Shown one piece after another: positions 7,100 to 15,052 of a DNA stretch of 35,338 nt (positions are counted from its first letter, which is position 1; every line of letters starts with the position of its first letter). The DNA is from an uncultured Jannaschia sp. (GTDB lineage: Bacteria; Pseudomonadota; Alphaproteobacteria; Rhodobacterales; Rhodobacteraceae), in the NCBI RefSeq assembly GCF_947494055.1, contig NZ_CANLTR010000036.1:1-35338 (forward strand), in the 5' to 3' direction. The notes under the pieces are model-generated. The model was not told the DNA's origin. It saw only the letters and a program-made list of their open reading frames with translations, and searched no databases. The position numbers and the translations under genes were made by a program.

Positions 7100-10000
7100 T
7101 CACCTGTCACGTGTCTTCTGCCACTCAATCAACTCCAGAATTGGCGCGTTATCCTGACCTTCTGGGATGATCGGATCTATGCTTGGGGAAACTGCCATTC
7201 CATCTGGATCATTGAGTCCTATGGTCCAAGCTTCCCTGATGACAACCTCGTGTTTTAAGATTGACAGATCAAAATGGAAGTCAGGCGGCCTTCCATCGTC
7301 GGACAGGGTCACCGGCACCAAGGCATACCTCCGAGAGGCAGCGAATGCTCTACCAAAATTCTCTAGGTTTCGTGGATCAGGGTTCTCCATGGTCTTCATT
7401 TTTGAAGTCACGAAGATGCGATCAAGCTCTTTGAATTGCGCTTTGTTAATATTCGAACTTACTGCCAAAGTATAGGCGTTGGGGTTCGACTTTTCGACTC
7501 CAGTTAGTATCACAATGCGGATTTTCTCATCTGCATCTTCCTGCCCGATGTCAAGAATCCAGTTCTCAAAGATGCGCCGTCCAGCTTTGCCGTCTCTAAA
7601 TAGAAGGCCCAAGAAGGGTGGTGCGTTCGGTAGTTCAGGCTGAAGAGCGACACCTACACCCTCCCAACCAGCCTCCTGCCACAGTTCAATATCCACCATT
7701 GACAGGGTTTGGTAAGCGCTGTGCTTGAGAGGTGTGTCTTCAAGAAATTCATCGGATGGCTCGCCTTCGCCGAACTTAATGTCCTCCTTATTATTATGCT
7801 GCCCAAGAGACATTATTGACTGCAAAGCCAAATTGGAGGGTGGGTCCATAACTATTTCATAGCTATCTCCCTCGCCGGCCCAGTCACTCAATGATGGGGA
7901 ACGACAATCATCAAAAATATTTGATGAACTCGCCAAGACATCGGCAAACATGAGCGAGCGAGGTAAACCTTCCTCCGAACCGGCAACCACGTCCAAGAAC
8001 GCTTTTGTATCTTTAGGAAATAGAATTTTGGGCAATATATTTACCAGAGAATACATTAAAAAATCACGCAACCTGTCTGTTCTAAGGCTGCCTAACGGAA
8101 ATCTCTCCGGCCATATCACTACCGTCGCCAACTCGCTCCCCGACCCAGGGCGAAGTTCCAATCCCTGTTCGTTTGGGCAAGCCTCGCCTTCAGATGCCAA
8201 TTGGAAACGCATTCTCGCTCGTTCCATCGAGCCAACCGCTCGATGAGAAAGGCTAGTTGCAAGAAATGCTTCGAGGAATCCCATATAGCTTTCCCCAATT
8301 CTCACGCACCAAGGATTGTGTTGGCAAACAATTTCCCATTTTGTTCCCAGCAACCGAGATATAAGGCTCACGTTCTTGCCCCCAAACGTATCAATACGTT
8401 CTGGCAACCTATCCTGCGCAGGTTGATCCCACAGCCTCTTCATCATCTCCCAAATCTCAGTGTCACTTTCAGAATCTGGGACGTATTCGTGCTTTCGAAG
8501 GTACTCAGGACCTCCAAAAGCGAACAATAGAGCTAAAGAACAAGCAATCAGACCGTTCTTCTCGAAGAAATCTACTAGACCTGTAAACTCATTCAACTGG
8601 CTAGCATCCGCCTTCAGCAGGAGCATCGCCAAGATCCCATCCTTCAGCTGGTAATCTTCCTGAAAGCCTCCATCTTCTTCGTTAAGACCTGATTGCCTTA
8701 AGGTCGAGATTTTCATTTCTAAACACCACAGAGCATGTGGAATGCGCCCTGTAGAAATTTCTCCCCAGAACATTTTCTCTAGCAACATTGGCAATAAAGG
8801 GTCTATCTCTTTAGTTTCCCCGAAGTCTTGAATCAGTATCGAAAGAGCTGACATGTGGTTCGCGTATGAGGCCCAAAACAAATCCATTTCGCTATAAGCG
8901 GAAGCCAACGCTGCGAGGCAGCGAACCATGCGCTGCTTTTTCTCAGCCTTAATTAGCTTCGGTAGCGCTCGCCCTAGCAGGTCGATACCAGAGATGACCT
9001 TGTCACTGCGAAGTTTGTCTATGCCGCGATTGAAGAGCTTATCTGCAACGGCCAAATCGCTATGCCGTTCTTGAAATACAGGGAGAATTTGCTCGAATAC
9101 CTCATCGTATACCTTCAACTCGCCAAAAGGTGCGCCAAGTACTTCAAAGTACTCATAGGCTCGGTTGAATTCGAAACCTCCGAGATGCTGTGAACCTACC
9201 AGCAAGTCGCCAAAATCTCGCAGTAGCTTGTCTCGTTGGCTTTCGTCAGCAGCGTTCTGGACAATCTGCATCCCCAACTTAAGCCATTCTGAATTTGCAG
9301 CGTTGTTTGGCCTATCCGTGTCACCTGAAAGCTCTTCCAGATGCTGGATTAGGCGATCCGCCTTATCTACTAGTTTGGTTTCTTCCAACGAAAGCGCTTT
9401 AGAAACAACCGCAGTGTGCAGAGTCTGCCATAGGTTAATTGCCTTCTCGATGTCTGACGAGTTTCTGCTACCAAGGGAGAACGCCTCGATTTCATCATAG
9501 ACACTGAACACTACTCTAAAATCGTCATGCCAGTACACCGCGGTCCACGCCTTCTGATACAAAGCACCGGCGATCTGACTTTCGGTTCCGTGCTCTCTCG
9601 CAAGCCGTATGGCACGTTCGTGCCTACCTTCCGTAACGTGCCGATCCAGTTCAAGTTCTCTTGAGAATATTGCCGCAACGATGCAATCTCCAACGAGTTG
9701 ATATTCAACTCCTTGATATCTATACGTGTCAGCGATTTCTTTTTCGAGCTCGTCTAACGCCTCCTGTTTGGAAAAATCGTTCGGACCAATTTTCTTCGAA
9801 GTCGTGAAGTTCGATAGATTTAGTGCCTGAGCAGCAATATCTTCGTTGCCCTTTTCCAAGATCGCTTCCATCAGCCAAGTACGGTCAAGAATTCGGACCT
9901 CAAACCCGTATTCCTTTGAAAGCTCGTCCTGAAATTTCGACTTGGATTTGTCATTTATAAACTGATTGGAAACAAAATAAGCAACTCGGTAGTCGCGACC

Positions 10001-10414
10001 GGTAGATGCGATAGAAGCCATGTCCGAACGAAGCTTGCCTTGCCACTGCTTCTTTGCACTTACGGCAAACCCCCAACGCTCGTTCGCCGCTTCGACGTTT
10101 CCCTCGTACCAACGGGACGAAATATCCTCGTGGACAGGGTACGTCTCGGTATCGACTTTACTATCGCCACCGCCGGTCGGCCCAGTCTGAGGTATCAAAT
10201 TAGGGCAGATCAGTCGTTCAGCGAGACGTCTTGCGAGATGTTCGAATTGTTTTTCTTCACTTCGGCTTGTTATACTTTCCAGCTTGTATTCGAGAAAGCC
10301 TGCATCCAATTCGATGTTCTCTTCGACTCGCGAGTCAGAAAACTGTTCCGGGCGTCGCCCTCGCATAAACTCTGATGGCGTTGTAAAAGCATCCGTGGAC
10401 AATTCACTACTCAC
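7100..10414 (-). CDS. Large AT-rich protein with putative PD-(D/E)xK nuclease-like N-terminal domain; candidate defence protein
   Basis: This is an uninterrupted 1104-codon gene. I do not recognise a named family for the whole protein. Residues about 52-185 resemble a restriction-endonuclease fold: a helix with E58, a GPTGGGDSKVD loop (D84, D88), a strand ending FAVSAKK (S119, A120, K121) and a strand-helix region with AYFVSNQ and ILDRTW. This would be the D...(E/Q/S)xK arrangement of Mrr-like nucleases. Residues about 220-800 look largely helical and may be repeat-like. The C-terminal 250 residues are mixed. No Walker A motif was found, so it is not an obvious STAND ATPase. Base composition differs sharply from the neighbours: 24/60 G+C at 8041-8100 and 30/60 at 9001-9060 against 41/60 at 3001-3060. 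That points to horizontal transfer. The GTG start at 10414 has no strong ribosome binding site; ATG at 10366 is an alternative. Confidence 0.75.
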   Translation of the reverse strand: MSSELSTDAFTTPSEFMRGRRPEQFSDSRVEENIELDAGFLEYKLESITSRSEEKQFEHLARRLAERLICPNLIPQTGPTGGGDSKVDTETYPVHEDISSRWYEGNVEAANERWGFAVSAKKQWQGKLRSDMASIASTGRDYRVAYFVSNQFINDKSKSKFQDELSKEYGFEVRILDRTWLMEAILEKGNEDIAAQALNLSNFTTSKKIGPNDFSKQEALDELEKEIADTYRYQGVEYQLVGDCIVAAIFSRELELDRHVTEGRHERAIRLAREHGTESQIAGALYQKAWTAVYWHDDFRVVFSVYDEIEAFSLGSRNSSDIEKAINLWQTLHTAVVSKALSLEETKLVDKADRLIQHLEELSGDTDRPNNAANSEWLKLGMQIVQNAADESQRDKLLRDFGDLLVGSQHLGGFEFNRAYEYFEVLGAPFGELKVYDEVFEQILPVFQERHSDLAVADKLFNRGIDKLRSDKVISGIDLLGRALPKLIKAEKKQRMVRCLAALASAYSEMDLFWASYANHMSALSILIQDFGETKEIDPLLPMLLEKMFWGEISTGRIPHALWCLEMKISTLRQSGLNEEDGGFQEDYQLKDGILAMLLLKADASQLNEFTGLVDFFEKNGLIACSLALLFAFGGPEYLRKHEYVPDSESDTEIWEMMKRLWDQPAQDRLPERIDTFGGKNVSLISRLLGTKWEIVCQHNPWCVRIGESYMGFLEAFLATSLSHRAVGSMERARMRFQLASEGEACPNEQGLELRPGSGSELATVVIWPERFPLGSLRTDRLRDFLMYSLVNILPKILFPKDTKAFLDVVAGSEEGLPRSLMFADVLASSSNIFDDCRSPSLSDWAGEGDSYEIVMDPPSNLALQSIMSLGQHNNKEDIKFGEGEPSDEFLEDTPLKHSAYQTLSMVDIELWQEAGWEGVGVALQPELPNAPPFLGLLFRDGKAGRRIFENWILDIGQEDADEKIRIVILTGVEKSNPNAYTLAVSSNINKAQFKELDRIFVTSKMKTMENPDPRNLENFGRAFAASRRYALVPVTLSDDGRPPDFHFDLSILKHEVVIREAWTIGLNDPDGMAVSPSIDPIIPEGQDNAPILELIEWQKTRDR

Positions 10415-10631
10415 ATTTCTTGGTTTTGCATCGAGAGTGCCCCCTCAATCCAACCGTATCTAGACGGTGCAAAAATGTTACGCAACCGAAGTGGGTGCGA
10501 CTAACTCTACGGATGGTAATAGTTCTGATACGAATATCTGCTTTCCAAGGTTCGCAACTGCTTTTCGCACCCGCAGCGAATGACAGCTCTCCGCCCTCCG
10601 TGTCGATCGCCGCGATGCGGAACAACTGAGG

Positions 10632-11294
10632 CTATCTGTCATCGTCGCCATCCCTTCGCTTCCCCTCCGCTACGATCCGCAACACATCGTCCGGGAGCGG
10701 CCGCTGTAGCGCCTTCGCCTCGTCAAACGGCGCGGTCAGCCACGCCTCCCATTCGTCTGGTTCGGTGAGGATCACCGGCATGGCCTTCGGGTGGATCGCG
10801 CCCACGGTCGCGTTCGCCTCGGTGGTCAGGAAGCCGTAGAGCTCGGCCGTCACCTCGCCTTCCTTTACCTTCCGTACGCTCGTCCACTTGGTCCAGATGC
10901 CGGCGAAGAACATCAGCGGACGGTCCTCGTCGCGGGCGAACCAGACCGGCGTGCGGCTCTTGTCGGTCTCGACGCGGTATTCCGAGAAGCTGGTGAAGGG
11001 CACGAGGCAGCGATGCTCGACGCCGAGCCAGCGGCGCCAGTGGGCCGAGCCGAAATTGCGGACGTTGGTGACGCCGGGATCGGTCTTGCGGTTCTTCAGC
11101 GCGAAGGACGGCGAGGGCATCCCCCATCGCATCATCGCGAGCTCGCGGCCGTCGCCCCCCTGGCGGACCACCGGGGCGGATTGGTCGGGGAAGATCGCGG
11201 GTAGCGAGGCGAGGTTGCCGGTGTTGTCCGTCATCACGTCGGCGATCTCGCGGATCGCGGCCTGGCCCTTGGTCAAGGAATACAGGTTGCAGAT
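10632..11294 (-). CDS. SOS response-associated peptidase (SRAP/YedK/HMCES family) with an ATC start codon
   Basis: The 220-residue product begins ICNLYSLTKG, so the catalytic cysteine is residue 2 as the family requires. N77 in TNVRN, E105 in SFSEY and H168 in AIHPKAMPV complete the active site. SRAP proteins crosslink through Cys2 to abasic sites in single-stranded DNA and protect them. The expected ATG is ATC in this sequence (complement of 11292-11294). A strong GAGGAGG lies at the right distance upstream, and a stop codon (TGA) lies two codons before, so no upstream start exists. The nearest classical start is TTG at 11276, which would remove the catalytic cysteine. Either ATC is used weakly, the gene is inactivated, or the base is a sequencing error. 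The rest of the frame is intact. It follows a 38-codon frame with a 3-base gap after its stop. Confidence 0.85.
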   Translation of the reverse strand: MCNLYSLTKGQAAIREIADVMTDNTGNLASLPAIFPDQSAPVVRQGGDGRELAMMRWGMPSPSFALKNRKTDPGVTNVRNFGSAHWRRWLGVEHRCLVPFTSFSEYRVETDKSRTPVWFARDEDRPLMFFAGIWTKWTSVRKVKEGEVTAELYGFLTTEANATVGAIHPKAMPVILTEPDEWEAWLTAPFDEAKALQRPLPDDVLRIVAEGKRRDGDDDR

Positions 11295-11297
11295 GGC

Positions 11298-11414
11298 TCA
11301 CCCCTCCTCGGCGGTGACGTTCACTTTGCCACGCCCGTCGCGGATGCGCTGCACCGTCATTCGGCTGATCCCGAACCGCCGCGCCAGCGGGGAGATCGTC
11401 TCGCACTTCTTCAT
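11298..11414 (-). CDS. 38-residue helix-turn-helix peptide, possible fragment
   Basis: A short frame ends 3 bases before the SRAP start position. The segment ISPLARRFGISRMTVQRIRD (residues 7-26) is a good helix-turn-helix of the type found at the C-terminus of serine recombinases and in small phage regulators. The strong ribosome binding site of the SRAP gene (GAGGAGG) lies inside its last codons. It may be a true leader gene that couples translation to the SRAP gene, or the remaining 3' end of a larger gene. The ATG at 11414 has no visible ribosome binding site, and the frame is open to 11474 without another start, which favours a fragment. Confidence 0.4.
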   Translation of the reverse strand: MKKCETISPLARRFGISRMTVQRIRDGRGKVNVTAEEG

Positions 11415-11471
11415 CGGGTCGATTACAGGACAGTGTGAAATCCAAAGCCACGGTAGCTTACTCGGAATTGC

Positions 11472-11714
11472 TTACGGCGCTGGACCGGACTCCTTGCCGA
11501 ACAACTGTTCGAGAAGCTCCTCGGCTCTCTGCAATCCCTCATCGGTGAACGCGACCGACTTCGCCTTACCCACCGGGTCGGTAATCCATCCCTTCCGGTG
11601 CAACCGATCCATGCTGTTCCAGTCGAACCCCTTCCAGGCGCGCTGGCCGTCGTGAAGGGTCAGCCGCAGGAGCGCCAGTACGGCAGCGTCAATCTTGTCC
11701 TCATCGAGATCCAT
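11472..11714 (-). CDS. DUF6429 family protein
   Basis: This 80-residue protein contains the pattern of the DUF6429 family: an acidic start (MDLDEDKIDAAVLALL), then RAWKGFDWNSMDRLH, GWITDPVGKAKSV and TDEGLQRAEELLEQLFG. The fold looks like a small winged-helix module, but no function is established. The start at 11714 has AAGGAG 6 bases upstream. It sits between a serine recombinase gene and the SRAP region on the same strand. Members of the family are often found near mobile DNA, which fits this place, though that link is from memory. Confidence 0.75.
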   Translation of the reverse strand: MDLDEDKIDAAVLALLRLTLHDGQRAWKGFDWNSMDRLHRKGWITDPVGKAKSVAFTDEGLQRAEELLEQLFGKESGPAP

Positions 11715-11765
11715 GACGGTCTCCTTCGCGCGATCCACTATAGACAGTGTGGAAGTTCCAGATCG

Positions 11766-12419
11766 TCACCGAACGTCCCGCGGAGGTTGCCCACTGACGG
11801 TCTCGGCGGCGGCCAACAGCTTCTCTCCTGCCTCCTTCAGTTCTCCGTCCGCCCGGACGTAGTGGTAAAGGGTGGAAGCGGGGATGCCGCCGAGCTCGGC
11901 GCAAATCGAGGGGATCGAGCGGGCAGGGTCGGCCATGAGGTGTCGGGCATAGCGCAGCTTCTCCACGGTCATGATACGAGGACGCCCGCCCTTGCGACCC
12001 CTGGCCCGTGCGGCCTTTAGCCCCTCACGCACACGCTGACGGATCACGTTGCGCTCCATCTCCGCGAACGCGGCTTGAATCTGCAAGAAAGCGCGCCCCT
12101 GCGGGGTCGTCGTGTCCATCGGCGAGTTCAGCGCCCGGAATGCGACGCCCCGCTCCGCTAGCGCGTCGATCAGGGCGACGAGTTCGGTCGCGAGCCTGCC
12201 CAAGCGGTCAAGATCGAGTACGATCAGAACGTCGCCCTTGCGCAGGTAGTCAAGGCACGCGGCAAGTCCCGGCCGTTCGGAATTGCTGGCACCCTTCGCG
12301 CCCGACGCCCGGTCTTCGAACACGCGCTCGCATCCTGCTTTGCGCAGGGCGTCGAGTTGACGGTCGAGGACTTGCACGCCCTCGGCGGTCGATACCCTCG
12401 CATAGCCGATCAGTCCCAT
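11766..12419 (-). CDS. Serine recombinase (resolvase/invertase family)
   Basis: This 217-residue protein has the resolvase catalytic domain at its N-terminus: GYARVSTAEG with the nucleophilic S10, then a DLDRLGR segment and a long E helix ending MERNVIRQRVREGL (about residues 125-138). A basic linker (ARARGRKGGRP) leads to a C-terminal helix-turn-helix (ASTLYHYVR). Enzymes of this size act as DNA resolvases or invertases at short sites, cutting through a phosphoserine link. The start at 12419 is supported by GGGAAAGAG upstream and by the family start. No partner transposase is present, so it may be a remnant of a Tn3-like element or plasmid, or an invertase. No target sites were identified in the 274 bases upstream. 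Confidence 0.88.
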   Translation of the reverse strand: MGLIGYARVSTAEGVQVLDRQLDALRKAGCERVFEDRASGAKGASNSERPGLAACLDYLRKGDVLIVLDLDRLGRLATELVALIDALAERGVAFRALNSPMDTTTPQGRAFLQIQAAFAEMERNVIRQRVREGLKAARARGRKGGRPRIMTVEKLRYARHLMADPARSIPSICAELGGIPASTLYHYVRADGELKEAGEKLLAAAETVSGQPPRDVR

Positions 12420-12693
12420 CGTCTCTTTCCCTATAGTCGATCCGGCATCCATCAGTGATCGCGACAAACCATAGCTCTGACACGGTTCTCGGAAGAAGAT
12501 ACATGTTGGTTTTTCGTGACGTCCTGTCGAGGAAACGCTAGCCGAAGCTGCCTTTCGGTCGAGATCACGATAATCACATGGTTGTCGCGAACATCGCGGT
12601 GGGACCAAAGCGGTTTGCCCCATCCTGACTCACCCGGGATTCCCGCGGGGGTCGTTCGTCTGACTCACCTTCGGTAGGAGGAAATTCTACTCG

Positions 12694-12915
12694 ATGGATC
12701 TTCGCGAGCGGATCTTTGGTCACATCGCCGCTGATTATTTGTGTCGAGCGGCGGCGCGGGTGTTCGGGGTCAGCGCGAGCACGGCGATCCGACTGACGCG
12801 CTCGGTTCGCCGGGGGGAATGCGAGAGACCTTCGTTTCCCTTGCCGTCACAGCGGAGGCGGCGGGCATCGACGCGACCGGGGACTGATCGCGCCAAGCCA
12901 CCGACCCGGCTCTGA
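12694..12915 (+). pseudogene. IS630-family transposase, N-terminal fragment
   Basis: The first 40 or so residues (MDLRERIFGHIAA, then CRAAARVFGVSASTAIRL) are the helix-turn-helix start of IS630-type transposases. After RRGE the similarity stops and the frame continues into low-quality sequence until a stop after 73 codons. A full transposase would need about 300 or more codons including a DDE domain, which is absent. A GGAGGAAA lies upstream with long spacing. It is a truncated insertion-sequence relic next to the serine recombinase. Confidence 0.7.
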
Positions 12916-13063
12916 CGGACTCGCTTCCGGTCCAGGCGGACCTTCGGGAACGAAGGGCGAAGTGCCGGGAAGTGACATCGCTTCCGGCGCTTCATCGAAC
13001 ACTCCTCCGCCTCAGAAGCATCCTGCTACGGGTGCCTATTCGACCAGGACTGGAACGCAGAGG

Positions 13064-13816
13064 TCATGAACGCCAGATCGGGTTTTCTCGGTCGAGAACA
13101 GCCTTGAGGTAGTCGAAGTGACGCTTGCCCATGCCGCGATAGGCCTGCCAGCCCGCTGCCGTGTTACGTGCCACGTCGTCGCTCAGGACGGATAACGATT
13201 GGCCTGTCGACCTCGCCAGGATCAGCGACTGCGCGGCCTTCTCGAAGAAGTACAGGTCCTCGAACGCATCGGCGACGGTGTCGCCGGTGACGGTGACGCC
13301 GTGATTGCCCATGACCAGCACGGACTTGTCTCCGAGCGCCTTGACCATATGCGCGCCCTCGTCCTCGGTGTCGGAGATGCCGCCGAACTTCAGATCGTAG
13401 CCGATCCGGCCGAAGAACCGGGCCGTGTTGTTGTCGATAGGCAGAAGGGTCGGATCCTCCAGGCACGCGAGCGCGGTGGCGTAGGGCGAATGGCAGTGCA
13501 ACACGACGCGGGCCTGTGGGGCGTCGCGGTGGAGCACGCCGTGCACCGCCCAGGCGGAGCGATCGGGCGCGTCGGGGCCGTCCATGTCGGGCGGCGCGTC
13601 GAGATCGAGCTCGAGCAAGTCGTCCGGCGTGATCGTCGCGAAATGCTGCCAGCGGCGGTTCAGAAGGAAGCGGCGGCCGTCGCCGGAGATGGCCGCACTG
13701 AAGTGGTTGCCCACGGATTCGCTCCACCCGAAGCGGTGGCACAGGCGGAAGGCCGCGGCGAGGTCCTGCCGCAGAAGGGCAGGATCGACCGCAGCGTCGC
13801 AAGCGGCCATGTTCAT
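13064..13816 (-). CDS. Class II aldolase/adducin family protein
   Basis: This 250-residue protein has the class II aldolase/adducin fold: GNHFSAAISG near residue 36, the zinc-ligand pair H107 and H109 in VVLHCHSPYA, and H172 in MGNHGVTVTG. In FucA-type aldolases an SSEWxxH segment supplies the catalytic glutamate; here the matching segment is RSAWAVH, so glutamate is replaced by alanine (A88). The protein may therefore not catalyse a standard retro-aldol reaction. It overlaps the TauD-like gene by 4 bases (ATGA), which shows translational coupling, and both are divergent from a LysR gene. The likely setting is catabolism of a small carboxylate or amine, substrate unknown. Confidence 0.85.
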   Translation of the reverse strand: MNMAACDAAVDPALLRQDLAAAFRLCHRFGWSESVGNHFSAAISGDGRRFLLNRRWQHFATITPDDLLELDLDAPPDMDGPDAPDRSAWAVHGVLHRDAPQARVVLHCHSPYATALACLEDPTLLPIDNNTARFFGRIGYDLKFGGISDTEDEGAHMVKALGDKSVLVMGNHGVTVTGDTVADAFEDLYFFEKAAQSLILARSTGQSLSVLSDDVARNTAAGWQAYRGMGKRHFDYLKAVLDRENPIWRS

Positions 13817-14949
13817 CGCTTGAACCGCCCCTTGCTGACCAGCGCGCGATAGGTCGAGCGCATTTCGGCCCGATCGGTATAGCAGCCGCGCAAGTGACGG
13901 TCGCCACTCGACGCGGTATAGGCCGCGCGCCCGTGCACGATGCGGTGGTTGTCGAAGACGATGCATTCGCTGGCCTTCAGCGTGAAGCGCATGACGTACT
14001 TGTCGTCCTGCAACAGCTTCCCGAAGCGGCAGAACGCGGGATACCAGTCGTCGAGAAACGTCTGCGGCAGGTCCATCAGGTCCAGCATGTGCTGGCTGAT
14101 CGTCAGGCCCGACACCTCGCCGTGCTGGTCCAGTTCGATGATGCGCTGCCACGAGCGCATGTCGTAATCGTCATGCTCGCAATAGAAGGGCACGTCGGTC
14201 TCGGCCAGAAGGCGGAAGCCCTCGGGGTCGATCTGCCGGAAGCCGTTGGCCGCGGCCACGCCATCGCCAAAGAGGTTGCGGCCGCCGTCCACCGTGTTGG
14301 CGCGCATGTGCAGCAGCTGGATGCCGGGCGCATGCTCCTCGGCCGGTGTGTCGGTGTGCAACTCCAGCGCCGAGGCAGTGTAGGCGGTGTTCGTCGGGTT
14401 GATGTGGGTCTTCACGTCGAAGTAGTCGCCGAAGAAGGTGGGCCGAACCTGGCCCATCTGGCGCGCAAGCGAGGTCAGTCCCTCATCGCTGTCGGGCATA
14501 GCCGCGATGACAGCGATGCCCTCGACGATTATCGCTTCAAGCCATTCGCGCCGCCTGGCGGGGTCCGACGTCACCTCGGCATGGGTGAAGCGGGCAACCT
14601 CGGGATAGTGGTCACCGTACCACGGACGGCGCGGCAGGTCCGCGGGATCGTCGCGGCGGCTGCCGTCGGCATAGGCCTCGAGCCAGTCCACCGGCATCCG
14701 CGTGGTGTGGTCTTCGTTGGCCCAGTCGATGACGAGCGCGTCACCGTCCACGCTGGCGGTCCGGGCCACCGGCGCCTCGTCCAGATGGAAGATGTCGAAG
14801 CTGCGCTCGCGCGTGCCGGCGTCGAAGCTGGTGGGGTCGTTGTCGCGCAACCAGTGATAGTTGAAATACGCATTGCCGGTCGCGAGCGGAAGGGTCAGGC
14901 CCTTGGCGCCGAGGGTCACGGCGGCGGTGGCGGGCGTCATCACGTTCAT
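13813..14949 (-). CDS. TauD/TfdA family Fe(II)/2-oxoglutarate dioxygenase, gamma-butyrobetaine hydroxylase-like
   Basis: This 378-residue protein has the HxD...H iron triad (H198, D200 in ELHTDTP; H339 in HRIVHGR) and an arginine for 2-oxoglutarate in RHLRGCY (R354). The C-terminal RHLRGCYTD-EMRS pattern is that of gamma-butyrobetaine and trimethyllysine hydroxylases. The N-terminal domain keeps the WLRDN motif of that group, but the zinc-binding cysteines that normally follow are missing (DNDPTSFDAGT). The enzyme is expected to hydroxylate a small substrate with release of CO2 and succinate. It is the first gene of a two-gene operon with the aldolase-like protein. The start at 14949 is preceded by a weak GGGACGAG. 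Confidence 0.88.
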   Translation of the reverse strand: MNVMTPATAAVTLGAKGLTLPLATGNAYFNYHWLRDNDPTSFDAGTRERSFDIFHLDEAPVARTASVDGDALVIDWANEDHTTRMPVDWLEAYADGSRRDDPADLPRRPWYGDHYPEVARFTHAEVTSDPARRREWLEAIIVEGIAVIAAMPDSDEGLTSLARQMGQVRPTFFGDYFDVKTHINPTNTAYTASALELHTDTPAEEHAPGIQLLHMRANTVDGGRNLFGDGVAAANGFRQIDPEGFRLLAETDVPFYCEHDDYDMRSWQRIIELDQHGEVSGLTISQHMLDLMDLPQTFLDDWYPAFCRFGKLLQDDKYVMRFTLKASECIVFDNHRIVHGRAAYTASSGDRHLRGCYTDRAEMRSTYRALVSKGRFKR

Positions 14950-14969
14950 TGGTATCTCGTCCCATCAAT

Positions 14970-14982
14970 GGTAAGATTTACC
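14970..14982. promoter_or_regulatory. Palindrome in the TauD/LysR divergent promoter
   Basis: GGTAA-GAT-TTACC is a perfect inverted repeat with a 3-base centre. It lies 21 bases before the TauD-like start and 70 bases before the LysR start, inside the 103-base divergent gap. LysR proteins usually bind such dyads in their own divergent promoters. Confidence 0.4.
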
Positions 14983-15028
14983 GCAGTTCAACGTAATCTT
15001 CCGCAAGGAAAAAGACCGATTGGCCTAA

Positions 15029-15052
15029 TCTCAAGTTAAGTCTCAGGTTAAC
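15029..15052. repeat. Tandem 12-base repeat directly before the LysR start
   Basis: TCTCAAGTTAAG is followed immediately by TCTCAGGTTAAC (10 of 12 identical). The second copy ends at the base before the ATG at 15053. It leaves no room for a normal ribosome binding site and may be an operator half-site array or a small duplication. Confidence 0.45.

Noticed and set aside
6759-7157. Overlapping short frames on both strands in the gap before the AT-rich gene
   Set aside because: No ribosome binding sites or family features; the plus frame at 6825 runs over the 3' end of the large gene.
7100-10414. The large AT-rich protein as a STAND/Avs-type ATPase
   Set aside because: No Walker A motif (GxxxxGK[S/T]) is present in the protein.
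12625-12669. Direct repeat CTGACTCACC (12625-12634 and 12660-12669) as target duplication of the IS630 fragment
   Set aside because: Both copies lie on the same side of the fragment, 25 bases apart, and no matching end was found downstream.
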